Below are positions 1-9,430 of a stretch of 64,000 nt of DNA, one piece after another. The notes beneath the pieces were generated by a model that worked only from the letters and a program-made list of their open reading frames with translations, was not told the origin of the DNA and ran no database searches. The DNA comes from Apostichopus japonicus (taxonomy: Eukaryota; Echinodermata; Holothuroidea; Aspidochirotida; Stichopodidae). Each line of letters starts with the position of its first letter. The stretch's first letter is position 1. Location: NCBI RefSeq assembly GCF_037975245.1, contig NC_092576.1, positions 33,458,611 through 33,522,610 on the forward strand. The letters run 5' to 3'. The position numbers and the translations under genes are program-made.

Positions 1-192
1 TCAGCTTTCAACCATTCCACCCACACCAATGCAAAGAAAATCCTGTATATGTGCGCTGTGCATGCATGCCATAATTGATTTTTCCAGCCATTTGGTTTGT
101 GTAATGACCCAGTTGTGCATATTTTCCCCGAGACCATGTACTCTTGATTGTACTGTTACTGCACCTACAGTTGCTTGTAACTGTATAGACAT
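1..192 (-). CDS. possible C-terminal coding exon, product unknown
   Basis: On the minus strand about 60 codons stay open and end in a TGA at the extreme left edge (last residues Val-Glu-Ser). The translation has balanced, protein-like composition, with stretches such as VTVQSRVHGLGEN, WVITQTKWLEK and IGVGGMVES, and no low-complexity bias. A CAG acceptor in frame lies at plus positions 181-183, but its pyrimidine tract is weak. An in-frame stop lies just upstream of the ATG, so if this is coding it is probably a terminal exon. I do not recognise the family. The opposite strand is also open for about 60 codons here, which lowers confidence. Confidence 0.25.
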   Translation of the reverse strand: MSIQLQATVGAVTVQSRVHGLGENMHNWVITQTKWLEKSIMACMHSAHIQDFLCIGVGGMVES

Positions 193-2332
193 GACTCACC
201 CATGGATCATGAACTTATAGGTTTCCTTTGTGACCCATATTTCTTGTAGGAGCATTGTGGTAGTCATATTGAATTGATATGGACGGTGAATGGGAGTGGT
301 GGATCTCTGTGGCCATGACAAATGTATTTGACAGCACAATTTTTACTTTCAGATTGACTGAAAGGCTCAGACAAACAATGCAAACCAGTTGCAAATGTTT
401 TTATTTATCAAAGTGCTTGAACTTTTAATGAAGTTTTACCAAGTGTTAGCATGCAGGACAGCACATGTTGCTTCATCCTTGTCTCTGCATCCTGGACACC
501 ACAATGTCTGCATGTGATGATAATTTCATTAGTCCTAACATGACTTGTGTTATAATGAAAGCCAGAAAACAATTAGTGGTTACGACGTCAAAGCATAATG
601 TTGTAAGTCCTACATATGTCTTAATATTTCATGAACTTGTGCACACCAAAATGAAGAGGGATCTACAGGGATGTACATACCAAGATTAATATTGGTTCAT
701 CTGGTGGTCGTTCAGATATCTTGTTTATAAGCTATTTTGGGCAATTTCCCATTAGGCTTTACCTACTCATGAATACTAATGAGGTAAAAGTGGTTGCAAA
801 GATCCTGTAGTTACATCACCATACCAAGTGTGAACCAATTGTACATATGGTTGCAGAGATATTGACATCTTAAGAATTTTACGTTAAACCACACTTGCAC
901 TTGGAAATTCATGGCATTGAAACAGAAAACAGCAGTACACATCTACTCATACAAGTATGATATTGATTCATTCTTGTGGTTGTCGAGAGAAAGTATGTTT
1001 ACGAGGTGCCATCACATACGCCCGTCCGCGTACACCTATACACAACTGTAAACACAGACGATTAGAACCAGCTTAACATATATTGAGATATCAAATTCAA
1101 GGTTTATGTTGTGAGTGCATGCATAAACCCAGAGTGATCTGTAAATAATTACTCTACAACTTTCATAAAGTCTGGCCAGCTGCAACCATGTAGTGAGCTA
1201 TAGCTATGCTATTCACAGCTGATCAAGACAACTATAAGAACCTTTGTAGCAGTTACTAATCCTTGTTAACTATACATTAGGCAAAGTAATGACTTTATTG
1301 TCAAAGTTTTGCCACATCAAAGTAATTCTGGTGGACTCGGCCTCAAGTGCGAGTCCACAGAGGTCTGAGCCGAGTCTAAGAAAAAGTGGGTTCCGAGTCC
1401 TCCGACGCTTACCTTTTTATTTGTGTAACACTACTGTCATCAAAGGGGAACAACATTTGGATACCCCGTACTATTTCTATTTCATATCAGGGTGGCACAA
1501 AGAAAGATTATGACATCGCACAAGAAGTACCCTTTGTCAAGAGTAAGATAGTGGTAAGGAACTGGCTGAGTATGTTTAATTGTTGAAAGCAGCGTATGCA
1601 ATTGCTACAAATTCACTTTCCTTTTGAAAAGCCGCACTCATCTAAATGCCTAATTGTTTCCGTTCCTTGTTCTGGACAGTCATTCTGAGAGATACCAGAT
1701 GCTGATGATGTCAAAGGGGTTGATAGTTTGTTGTCTACTGACAAAGTATAATTCAACCATTTCTGTCACACTAACAAACCGATTTATCATACTGGTAAGC
1801 ATATAGTTTCATGGGAAACGGCTGAGGAGCAAGTTTTCCTGTAGTATAATGGTTGCTTGCTCGGAATTAAAGTGAGAATCATTTAATAAGCTAATACCTT
1901 TGAAGTTTCTATTTTTGAAACTCGTTTTACAACCTTCATTTTTTTATTTTCATTTCAATGGCATGAGACGCTCCGTCTGTTCTCTTCCTTCCTTAGAGAT
2001 TCATAGAACGTACGGACGTAACTTTCAAAAATGTTGGTGACTGTGAAAAACAATTTTAAAGCCAGATTGATACTCACTGTAGCACCTATATTGTCCTTTT
2101 ACTTTTGTTTTTAGTATCAGATTTGCCAATTTCAGTACTTACACGGAACTCATTTCAGGATTTTTTTGTCGGTGGTAAATGCCTTCTGTGGACATCCGTA
2201 GGAAATGAAACAATGAAAAGGCCGTACCATTGTAAACGCCCATGTGTGTTGTTGCGCATTGTCGACTAGATGCTACGAGTCAATGCATGTAAACTACTTT
2301 GAAAATCGACAAGAAGACAAACTTCTATAATA
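193..2332. other. intergenic, no gene recognised
   Basis: AT-rich sequence with short chance reading frames only. A G+C-richer patch at about 1330-1410 repeats the word GAGTCC/GGACTC several times in both orientations, which resembles the subterminal part of a DNA transposon but is too short to classify. The upstream region of the Ig exon falls here; no convincing TATA box or initiator was identified. Confidence 0.5.
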
Positions 2333-2645
2333 ATGTTCAAGTTTGCGATTGTGATGTTTTGCGGATTGTACATTACTTTCGGTGAAGAATTTAACCATAC
2401 AGTCACCGTATCAGATCAGGTATTATTAGAAGGCTGTCAAAGGCAGGGACTTAACAACAATTGGAAATTTAAGGGCAGTTTACTATATTACGGAAATCTC
2501 TTGGTCGAAGATCAGTATGCAAAAAGTATTTCGCTTGCCACAAACTACTCTCTTTTGATACAACTCGTATCTATTTTACACGAAGGGGTTTATGAATGCA
2601 TTCGGAACGCATCTATCATATTAAGACATCATTTGCATGTGCAAG
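2333..2645 (+). CDS. first exon of a small secreted or surface Ig-domain protein
   Basis: The ATG opens a 104-codon exon. Residues 1-17 form a hydrophobic signal peptide (MFKFAIVMFCGLYITFG). An Ig V-like fold follows: Cys35, Trp44 nine residues later, and HEGVYEC (Cys89), the F-strand signature with the disulfide partner. Three N-glycosylation sequons are visible at Asn21, Asn71 and Asn92. The frame ends at a GT donor after GTGCAAG, leaving phase 1; read-through would add only ten hydrophobic residues. One Ig domain of about 85 residues is normal for an extracellular recognition or adhesion protein. Large families of small Ig-domain proteins exist in marine deuterostomes, and an immune-type receptor role is inference. 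The codon used as start is the first ATG, directly before the signal peptide. Confidence 0.72.
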
Positions 2646-3035
2646 GTTTGTATAACGTCTATCTTTTTATTATGTAATGTTGAAAAGTTTATTATGTCAT
2701 TACTATGGACGATAGGCTTCTCTGTTGCTGTGTTAATATTAGCATTATGTTGTTGGTTTGTTACGTCATTAACAATTTCGTATTGATTGGAGCTCATTGA
2801 TCGCAGCAGATCTCATTAAATCGTCAACCACACACGAAATTGCCAGATGAAAAATAACACGCAATGTCAAGAAAGTGAATTTCAGTAGTAGTTTAATAGA
2901 CTAGTTCTCAGGAAATCGTTAACATTGTCAACAACAAGCGAAAAGCCATGAAAAATGCATTTTAGAAAGTTTGTCACTTGAATCATTTTTCTGGACAATT
3001 TCCATATCCGATAATCCTTTCAGTTATTATTTCAG
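2646..3035 (+). other. candidate intron of the Ig-domain gene
   Basis: A 390-bp AT-rich stretch runs from the GTTTGT donor after the Ig exon to a TTATTATTTCAG acceptor. The flanking phases match (1 on both sides), so splicing would give an in-frame junction encoding HVQ-D-AKFVV. No competing exon or repeat is visible inside. Confidence 0.45.
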
Positions 3036-3066
3036 ATGCAAAATTTGTTGTTAAACCCTCATGCGT
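3036..3066 (+). CDS. candidate 31-bp microexon or 3' end of the Ig-domain gene
   Basis: It starts right after a TTTCAG acceptor. With the G carried over from the Ig exon it reads DAKFVVKPSC plus two bases of a Val codon. A GTAAGC donor sits at 3067, which would make this a 31-bp microexon. If that donor is not used, the frame hits TAA at 3068-3070 and the gene would end as a secreted single-Ig protein of about 116 residues. Both readings are compatible with the sequence. The VKPSC segment resembles the start of a second Ig domain, so the locus may also be a truncated multi-Ig gene. Confidence 0.4.
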
Positions 3067-3076
3067 GTAAGCATGC

Positions 3077-3295
3077 ATGATAGCATTTTTGAGCCAATAC
3101 TCATTGAGAGAAGACCTAGACATCAGAGACGTGTATCTGCATTGGCATGACGCTGGTATTGATTTACAACAGAGCGACTTCATTCAGCTCAAACATTTAT
3201 GTACCATTATAGTGACTAATACCATAAAGATGAGTAATGTCTTGGAAATAGCAAAGAATAAATGGGAGAAGAATCGTTCTTACAAATTGACGTAG
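3077..3295 (+). CDS. possible coding remnant, unknown
   Basis: A 72-codon open frame runs to TAG at 3293-3295. Its composition is polar and helix-prone (LREDLDIRDVYLHWHDAG, then AKNKWEKN near the end), unlike the surrounding AT-rich noise. It lies ten bases after the candidate donor of the Ig gene and in a different frame from it. No clear acceptor precedes it and no family is recognised. It may be a 3' exon of the Ig gene, a relic of a neighbouring domain, or chance. Confidence 0.25.
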   Translation: MIAFLSQYSLREDLDIRDVYLHWHDAGIDLQQSDFIQLKHLCTIIVTNTIKMSNVLEIAKNKWEKNRSYKLT

Positions 3296-4583
3296 TTTTG
3301 TTGTGTCTCGGTTTAACTTTAAGAAAATCCCAACCATTTCATTGTCTTTAGAATATATCTCAATTCCGATAGTTTTTATTAAAAAAAATCTAAATGTTGC
3401 AGAAGGGATGTGTGTATTTATATATTTAATCAGCCTATTTATACTTCAAAAAGCCTGTTTTCTTACAAAAATTGTTTTTTTAAAACATAGTATCCTAAAC
3501 CTATGATTACGCTTTTAACCACACTTAGTTGACCGTCAATGATCTGAAAGAAATCTGGTAGTCAAATATGTAAAAGAAAACATTTGTTTAAACAGTAAGA
3601 AATTATCTGCGTTCGTAGTTTTCAAAGTAATGATAAGTTCTCAACTAACATGCTAATTGAAATTGTACTCATGTTGCAATAGGTTTTTTTTTTTTAAAGT
3701 ATATACTTTCTTTTCAATTGGCGACATTCGACTGACGACCGTCTGTTCACAAACTGAATTAAACTATACGAAAATTGCTTGTTTTGTGAATTTTCCAGCA
3801 ACAGAAATACACATACTTCTAATCTTTGTTAGTCATATTTTAAACAGTAAGTTTACATTTATTGGCGAATATTAACATTTTCGTGAAATAGTTCAAAGGT
3901 CATTTAGGGTCAACGAGAGGTTAAACAGTTAAATCACGCAACTGCCTACTCCTCTTAAATTTAATGTTTGATTTTTATCAAACTTGGTCACAGTTTACAG
4001 TTAGTGATTGTTCATTAAAGATGTTCTTACTTTTTATGTCAAAGGTCAGCTGAGGTCAAAACGTTAAATTCATATCAAAGCCTACTCTGACAGTTATTGT
4101 TAGTTTATTTGGCCATGAGGATCATCAGTTCATGGGCCAGAAAAGTGATTCACTTGTAATATTGTCAAAGGTTATCTCAGGTCATCTGAATGATATCAAA
4201 TACTGCCCCAGAAACATTTACAAAGATGTGGTCAAAATCTAGCATCTGGCTGATCTACTTTCCTCAAATCTGGGTTGAAAAAATGCGATTTGTTTCCGAG
4301 CCTGGCCTAGTAACTAACCATTTTATACTTTGTTCATTGTTTCGTTGACATCATGTAGTTTTTAGTTGAGCTACTGCGTCATTGGCGCTCTAGCTTACGA
4401 ACTTGAAACTGTACATTGTGTAAAAGATGCTGAAGTCTGGTCATAGAATACTTGATTACAGAACACGTCACGTGTGTCTCAGAACACAGTATGTTACTTT
4501 TTTACCAACGGACAGTATGTTAGTTTTTCACCAATGGACACTAAGAATAATAAATTAGACATCAATTTGCAAAGGAAATACAA
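3296..4583. repeat. AT-rich intergenic DNA with diverged AAAGGTCA repeats
   Basis: No gene is visible. Between about 3890 and 4190 the word TCAAAGGTCA or TCAAAGGTTA recurs at about 3892, 4042 and 4165, each followed by further GGTCA half-sites. This resembles, in reverse orientation, old copies of the ~142-bp TGACCTTTGACC tandem repeat found near 18.8 and 26.2 kb. Confidence 0.35.
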
Positions 4584-4591
4584 CACGGTAC

Positions 4592-5355
4592 CAAGGGCGG
4601 CGGAAGCACTTTTAATCTGGGGGGGGGGGGCACCAACGTCGAAGGGCACTTTGCAGATATTCGATTGGACTGATGCAGCCTGATATTTAGTACCCTTTAT
4701 AACTCTTATTGTATTATCTTTTTTTGCGTATACACATCACTCCATCAACGCCCCCCCCCACCTCAAGGAAACAATGCATACTAGCACTGCAATATCTAAT
4801 GTGCAAATTGGGAAACAAGGGGGGAAAAAATGAGGTGAAATCAATATAAAGTCCAAGTCCCTGCACACGCGATCGATACATGCATGAAAGGAAATAAAAT
4901 ATGTCAAAATACTGAAAGAAAAATAATTTTCTATGTGTTTTTCAATGGACTGATATTATTATGATCATTATTAGTGTAACGACTTTCCCAATAATTATAA
5001 TCAATTTGGAAGGGTTATAACACGGCAAAAGATTGTATGTTATTGGCAAGCGATGTAATAACCAACGCATGCCTATATGATATGCACATTAACATGTTGA
5101 ACGCGCGCGTAGCGCGCGAAAAACGTTATTAATATTTTTTAGGGCAAGTCGTTACAGCCCCCTCCCCAAATTAAATTGGGCTCCTACGCCTGTGGTAGTA
5201 AACATTTAAAACTTCCCGAAATATTTCATTAGACGTGGGTTTCGCTGTGTAAACTCTTTTTTATTTAAAAATTTTTATGTAGAAAAAGGGCACATTTTTA
5301 ACCTGAGGAAAAGTGGGGGCTCGTGCCCCCTGTGCCCCCGGTTCCGCAGCCCTTG
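4592..5355. mobile_element. non-autonomous hAT-like DNA transposon
   Basis: The element starts with CAAGGGCGGCGGAA and ends with the imperfect inverse (TTCCGCAGCCCTTG). It is bracketed by a perfect 8-bp duplication, CACGGTAC, at 4584-4591 and 5356-5363. Eight-base target duplications with CA-starting short TIRs are diagnostic of the hAT superfamily (P elements also make 8-bp duplications but have other termini). No transposase frame is present, so it would have moved in trans. G-runs near the left end and C/G-rich blocks near the right end are typical of this class. Its segment 5030-5215 also occurs at 46090-46255. Confidence 0.75.
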
Positions 5356-5363
5356 CACGGTAC

Positions 5364-6364
5364 ATTCGAAGATGCGACATATTCTGTGCAGGTTTGGACG
5401 AGCAATACCTAAATCATTTACAGATCAAACAGTTTGTAAAGTAACAACCCCTCCTAACATGCAGATCAGAAGACTAAATTTACTGAACGTAGAAAGGTAT
5501 TATCACTGGCATTCGAAGCAATCACAGTGGTGAACATTTAATCACTCACCACTGAAACAGGTTCGTGTTAGAAACTTATTTTCCTTTTCAAGAAAGACAT
5601 GAACAGCTTTACCATAATTTCAATTGAAGAAGTTGAACTAACCAACATCTTGATATTGTAACATTTTGACGACATTATGACGACATGCAAGTTGAAAACC
5701 CAATGTTATAACAGCAACATCTACGGTCAATCTGACGTATATCACTAACGGAGTAATATTCCATTAATAGCGATCTAACTCGTATATGAAGTTTTTCAGT
5801 GATATGCGATTCATCGGTCCTGCATTAGTAAACCATACGTGCTAAATTATACTGACTTCCATTTATCAATCTTGTTTATGTTACTTTATGGTGAATAAAT
5901 AGTACTTACCCTAAGACTACAGTAGAATATTGTGTCTGTATTCATTTTAATATACGTGTGTGCTATATCCTCGTAAAGGTAGGCGACTTGTTGCAGAAGT
6001 TGAACTTCTCTTGATCTAATGTATCTCGTGAATTTGATACCAGCACAGCCAATATCTTAAACTCTGTGTTAGTTACATATTTTAATTTATTTTATATTAC
6101 TCTTGTTAACGGTGTTGATGGTATTCCAGGCCCGTTCATGATTCGTGTTCATATTGTAGCTACAAGTTACTTATTCCAGGACATGACGTAACATACATCT
6201 ATCTCTCCTAAAATAATTATCTCAAGATCCTTATGTCGTAGATTGCAAATCTACACATAGCAAAACGTGTTGCAGGGCAGAGCCGACAGTTTTAAGGTAT
6301 TACTGCAACGCCTTCATACCATTCAACCTCATGGGCTCAACATTCATGAAGGAAATAACTAACT
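5364..6364. other. intergenic, nothing recognised
   Basis: About 1 kb of AT-rich unique-looking sequence. No open frame above chance, repeat structure or RNA signature is visible. Confidence 0.5.
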
Positions 6365-6780
6365 ATTCTTCTGTTCCCCCTCCATCTCCCCTTGTCCCTC
6401 TTTCCTGTCACTCGATCCTCTTCTCATAGCTCCTTTCCACCCTTTATTCTCCTCACCTTTCTGTCTTTGTCCTTCTCTAGTTTATTCCCTTCACATAATC
6501 CTCTCTTTGTCCCTTTATTGTTTTTCTCCTACCTGTCCTCTCCCCCTGTTGGGTTTTTCCTTCTCTCCATCCCTTGTCTACTAATCCCCTTACACTTATC
6601 TCTTTGTGTTCACCATGCTCATTAATCTGTCTGTATTCTGTGCGAGTTTTTGTCCCTTCTGATACTGTTACTTGTCATTTAGCCTCCTATTTAGCCAACT
6701 TTAACACATTCTCTTACACGGACTCTCTAGTGAATAAACAGTTTATCAACAGTGCAGTTTTATTTTATTTTCATTGTAAT
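6365..6780 (+). mobile_element. Penelope-like element terminal region, ribozyme core lost
   Basis: A ~200-bp pyrimidine-rich tract is followed by a segment (about 6565-6775) homologous to the reverse complement of 8185-8411. Shared blocks include TTTGTGTTCACCATGCTCAT, GTTACTTGTCATTTAGCCTC and CTCTCTAGTG. Compared with the 8.2-kb copy, the ~30 bases that carry the hammerhead-like core there are missing here: TAGCCTC is followed directly by a diverged CCAACTT segment. Assignment to Penelope-like retroelements rests on the context seen in the other copy and on family knowledge; no reverse transcriptase is present. Confidence 0.45.
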
Positions 6781-8184
6781 ACAGTTAAAACTTTACTGCT
6801 TTTTACAATGCTTAGGTAACAACATTTTATATTTCTTTTCACGATAAATGCTACTAAAGTAGATTAATGAAAACTGGTTTAGTAGACTAAGATGGTCGTT
6901 ACAGATCTCGTTTTCAATTACCTGGGTTGAGTTAAAATGACAAACATATATAATTCCCTTCGTGGCTAATGCTTTCTGTTTCCCTTTAATTTAGCTTCAG
7001 TAAATATTAAAGTAATGATATATGTGATGGCATGATATATGTGAAAAGTGAAAGCTCCTCGGAACTATGTATACTGCATCGTTAGGCTGATGTTACAAGG
7101 AAATTAGTAATTAAAACTTTAACGACATGGTTTGTTAAGTGTTTATTTGCATGGAGCATGTCAAAATAACATAAGCACAAGTAACGAAAATAGGAAGTAA
7201 AAGTGAAATTCGCTAACGTGTGCTTACCTTGGTCATTAGTAGATACTTAGAATGTTGTTTCAATATTAGTACATCGGCACTTTCTTTTTGCTCAAGACAA
7301 TTCTATCAAACGGCAGAGGGGTTTTGTTTTCGTATTTAACAAGTCAATTTGAACAATAATTTACATTTAGCATTGTCTTTTAGATGTCAGTAAAGAATAT
7401 TTTATGAAGATGTTATATCACTATAATAATAGCACTTAACACTTTTTATTGGTCAAGGAGTACTCGCAATGATCCTTGAGTCGTAATGCTATTAGTTACC
7501 ACTTATATTGTTGATATCAAAGCATAGCTTCAAACTGTTCTTAAACACAGTAAAGAAATTCACATTCAAATATACATTCACATATAGTTTTAACATTAAT
7601 TAAAATAATACCATTTGTATTTCTGGGATGCGATTGAGTGTCACATAAACGACCAATTATGAAGTTAACGCCTTAGCTGTTTCGTGTTTACATTTTCTAG
7701 GTCAAATGTGTTGTTGACGGACTTATGTTATCTTGCCGAATATAAGTAAGGAAGCTCATTGCGGCCAAAGGAAAACAGTGTCTATATCGTTTCTAAAGAT
7801 GTTTGTCGTTTCCCCACGTGCAGTTCTATATTTTCCAGAACTTGTTTCTCTTGAAGGAGGAAGGAAAGCTGTCGTTTTCTTCAGAAAGTTCCTTTAGGAC
7901 AGTTTGAAGAGATATATAGGTACGTTAGTCCATTACGTAGACTCTGTGTAATAAAATCCATTGTTCCGTTTATAATCCGCTCTTCCTCTCTAGTCATGTG
8001 AGGCTAACGTTTGATTGTGAACATAACTCGTAATATGAATGTATTTCAGTTACAAAGGAACGTACTTAAGCTTACATTAGGGATTGTTTATCCTCAAACA
8101 CCATTTGTCATTGCATAATTTGTTGGAGCTTGTCGTTGTGTTAGTGTCATTGTCATACGCCTAGCTCACTGATCTGTTCAGTCT
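6781..8184. other. AT-rich spacer between two inverted Penelope-like termini
   Basis: No coding frame or repeat recognised across 1.4 kb. The position between two inverted copies of the same terminal sequence suggests that it could be part of one rearranged insertion, but nothing in the sequence itself confirms that. Confidence 0.4.
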
Positions 8185-8411
8185 AAATATCAAAATAAAA
8201 TAGAACTGTTTGCAAACTGTTTCTCCACTAGAGAGCCTGTGTAATAGAATTTGTAAAAGTAAGTTGGCCTGACGTTTCTATCCTTGCAGGATCTTCTTCA
8301 GAGGCTAAATGACAAGTAACAGTAAAAGAAGGGACGACAAAAACACGCACAGAAAACAGACAGGTTAATGAGCATGGTGAACACAAAGAGATAGTTGTAA
8401 GGGGGTTAGTA
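8185..8411 (-). mobile_element. Penelope-like element terminal fragment with hammerhead-like core
   Basis: Inverted relative to the copy at 6565-6775. Read on the minus strand it runs from a CTACTAACCCCCTTAC block through CATTTAGCCT, the CTGAAGA...GAAACGTC core, CCAACTTACTTTTAC and GCTCTCTAGTGGAG. Penelope-like elements are known to carry minimal hammerhead ribozymes in their terminal repeats. The combination of a conserved flank and a hammerhead-like core is the reason for this assignment. No reverse transcriptase or GIY-YIG reading frame is adjacent, so this is a solo or 5'-truncated fragment. Confidence 0.5.
8267..8305 (-). ncRNA. candidate minimal hammerhead ribozyme
   Basis: On the minus strand the order is GCCT, CTGAAGA, a hairpin, GAAA, CGTC, AGGC. 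GCCT and AGGC pair as stem I. CTGAAGA fits the catalytic CUGANGA box (position 7 is variable). ATCCT and AGGAT pair as stem II with a 3-nt loop, and GAAA follows. CGTC lies where the tiny stem III and the cleavage site are expected. Flaws: an extra A follows CUGAAGA, and the closing pair of stem II is G/A instead of G/C, so this copy may be inactive. Self-cleavage is inferred, not shown. Confidence 0.45.
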
Positions 8412-8414
8412 GAT

Positions 8415-8986
8415 TAGCAGTCTAAATATCCTCAGTTTTGTTTATCGTTCATTACACGAAATGCTACCAAATAGTCTGAATGCCTTCTTTGCACAGAACT
8501 CAAACATCCAGGCTCACAATACCAGGCAAGCTGATTACCTGCACCTAAGACAATGTCACAAACATTTCTCTATAAATAGCTTACATCATCGGGCCATCAC
8601 ACTTTGGAATCTGCTACCTTTCACTTTAAAGGCGATGCCTGCTTTAGTTGCTTTTAGAATAAGCTTATAAAAGCACTTCATCAACATGTACTAGAACGAC
8701 GAAATGTTTTTCCACTACTCAATTATTGATTGCACTTATCATAACTTGGAGGGGGGGGGAGGTAGGTGAGGGAAGGGAGAGGAAAGGGTGGTTCTGTTTT
8801 GTTTTGTTCTCTTTCTAATTGTAAAGTTCTGTATTTTTTCAAGGAGTGTCATTACCCGACAAGCCCTATAGGTTTTTTAGTACACTTCCTTCCACAACTC
8901 CTGTGTTATATGTCATACTTATTTTGTGATAGAACAAAAATAAATGAAAAATGAAATGAACAAAAATAAATGAAAAATGAAATGAA
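8415..8986 (+). mobile_element. LINE 3' end: C-terminal ORF2 fragment plus tail
   Basis: The frame open from about 8425 to the TAA near 8669 encodes the characteristic C-terminus of CR1/L2-like ORF2 proteins. It has FVYRSLHEMLPNS, then NTRQADYLH, then ITLWNLLPFTLKAMPAL. The reverse transcriptase and endonuclease are absent (5' truncation). A ~270-bp untranslated stretch follows, ending in two copies of a 26-bp AACAAAAATAAATGAAAAAT-type unit at 8934-8985, a typical short tandem 3' tail. It sits within a few bases of the Penelope-like fragment, so one element probably inserted beside the other. Confidence 0.65.
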
Positions 8987-9334
8987 CATTTTGAGATGGC
9001 GGCCTTCTTGGGACACATCGTCTGCCCTCCGGTGTCAACAGACTGTGGGTCACCGATCAAACGTCCATTGTTTCGCCAGCGGCTTCTTGCTGGTCATTAG
9101 AATTCACTTCTGAACGGCTGGTTGTTTGATGTTATGTCATCAAGTCGGCGTGTAATCAGCGGTCGTTTGCGATTTACAGATGGATGAAAGCCCGCATATA
9201 TGAAGACTCATGAATGGATGATAACAACAATACAAAGAGCAAATGCTGCAGATATCATTTGAATACAACTTATATCCTTTCCACAATCCTTGTCAGGCTT
9301 GTTAGATGTTGTACACAAACGATGAGAAACAACA
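8987..9334. other. intergenic, nothing recognised
   Basis: Short unique-looking stretch with no supported gene; the small reading frames here lack any family resemblance. Confidence 0.5.
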
Positions 9335-9430
9335 AGCTCTCAACACAATTATTATTATTTTTTTGCACCAGTGCTTATATAGCGCAAAATCCCAGGGTTC
9401 GATGCGCTTAGCAAAACAAATACAAAATAC
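9335..9430 (-). repeat. LINE/SINE 3'-end-like fragment
   Basis: An ATTATTATT run is followed by TTGCACCAGTGCTTATATAGCGCAAAA and a GATGCGCTT block. Read on the minus strand this matches the common retroelement 3' end in which GCGCTATATAAG precedes a (TAA)n tail. A related block lies at 12275-12360. Too short to assign to a family. Confidence 0.35.
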
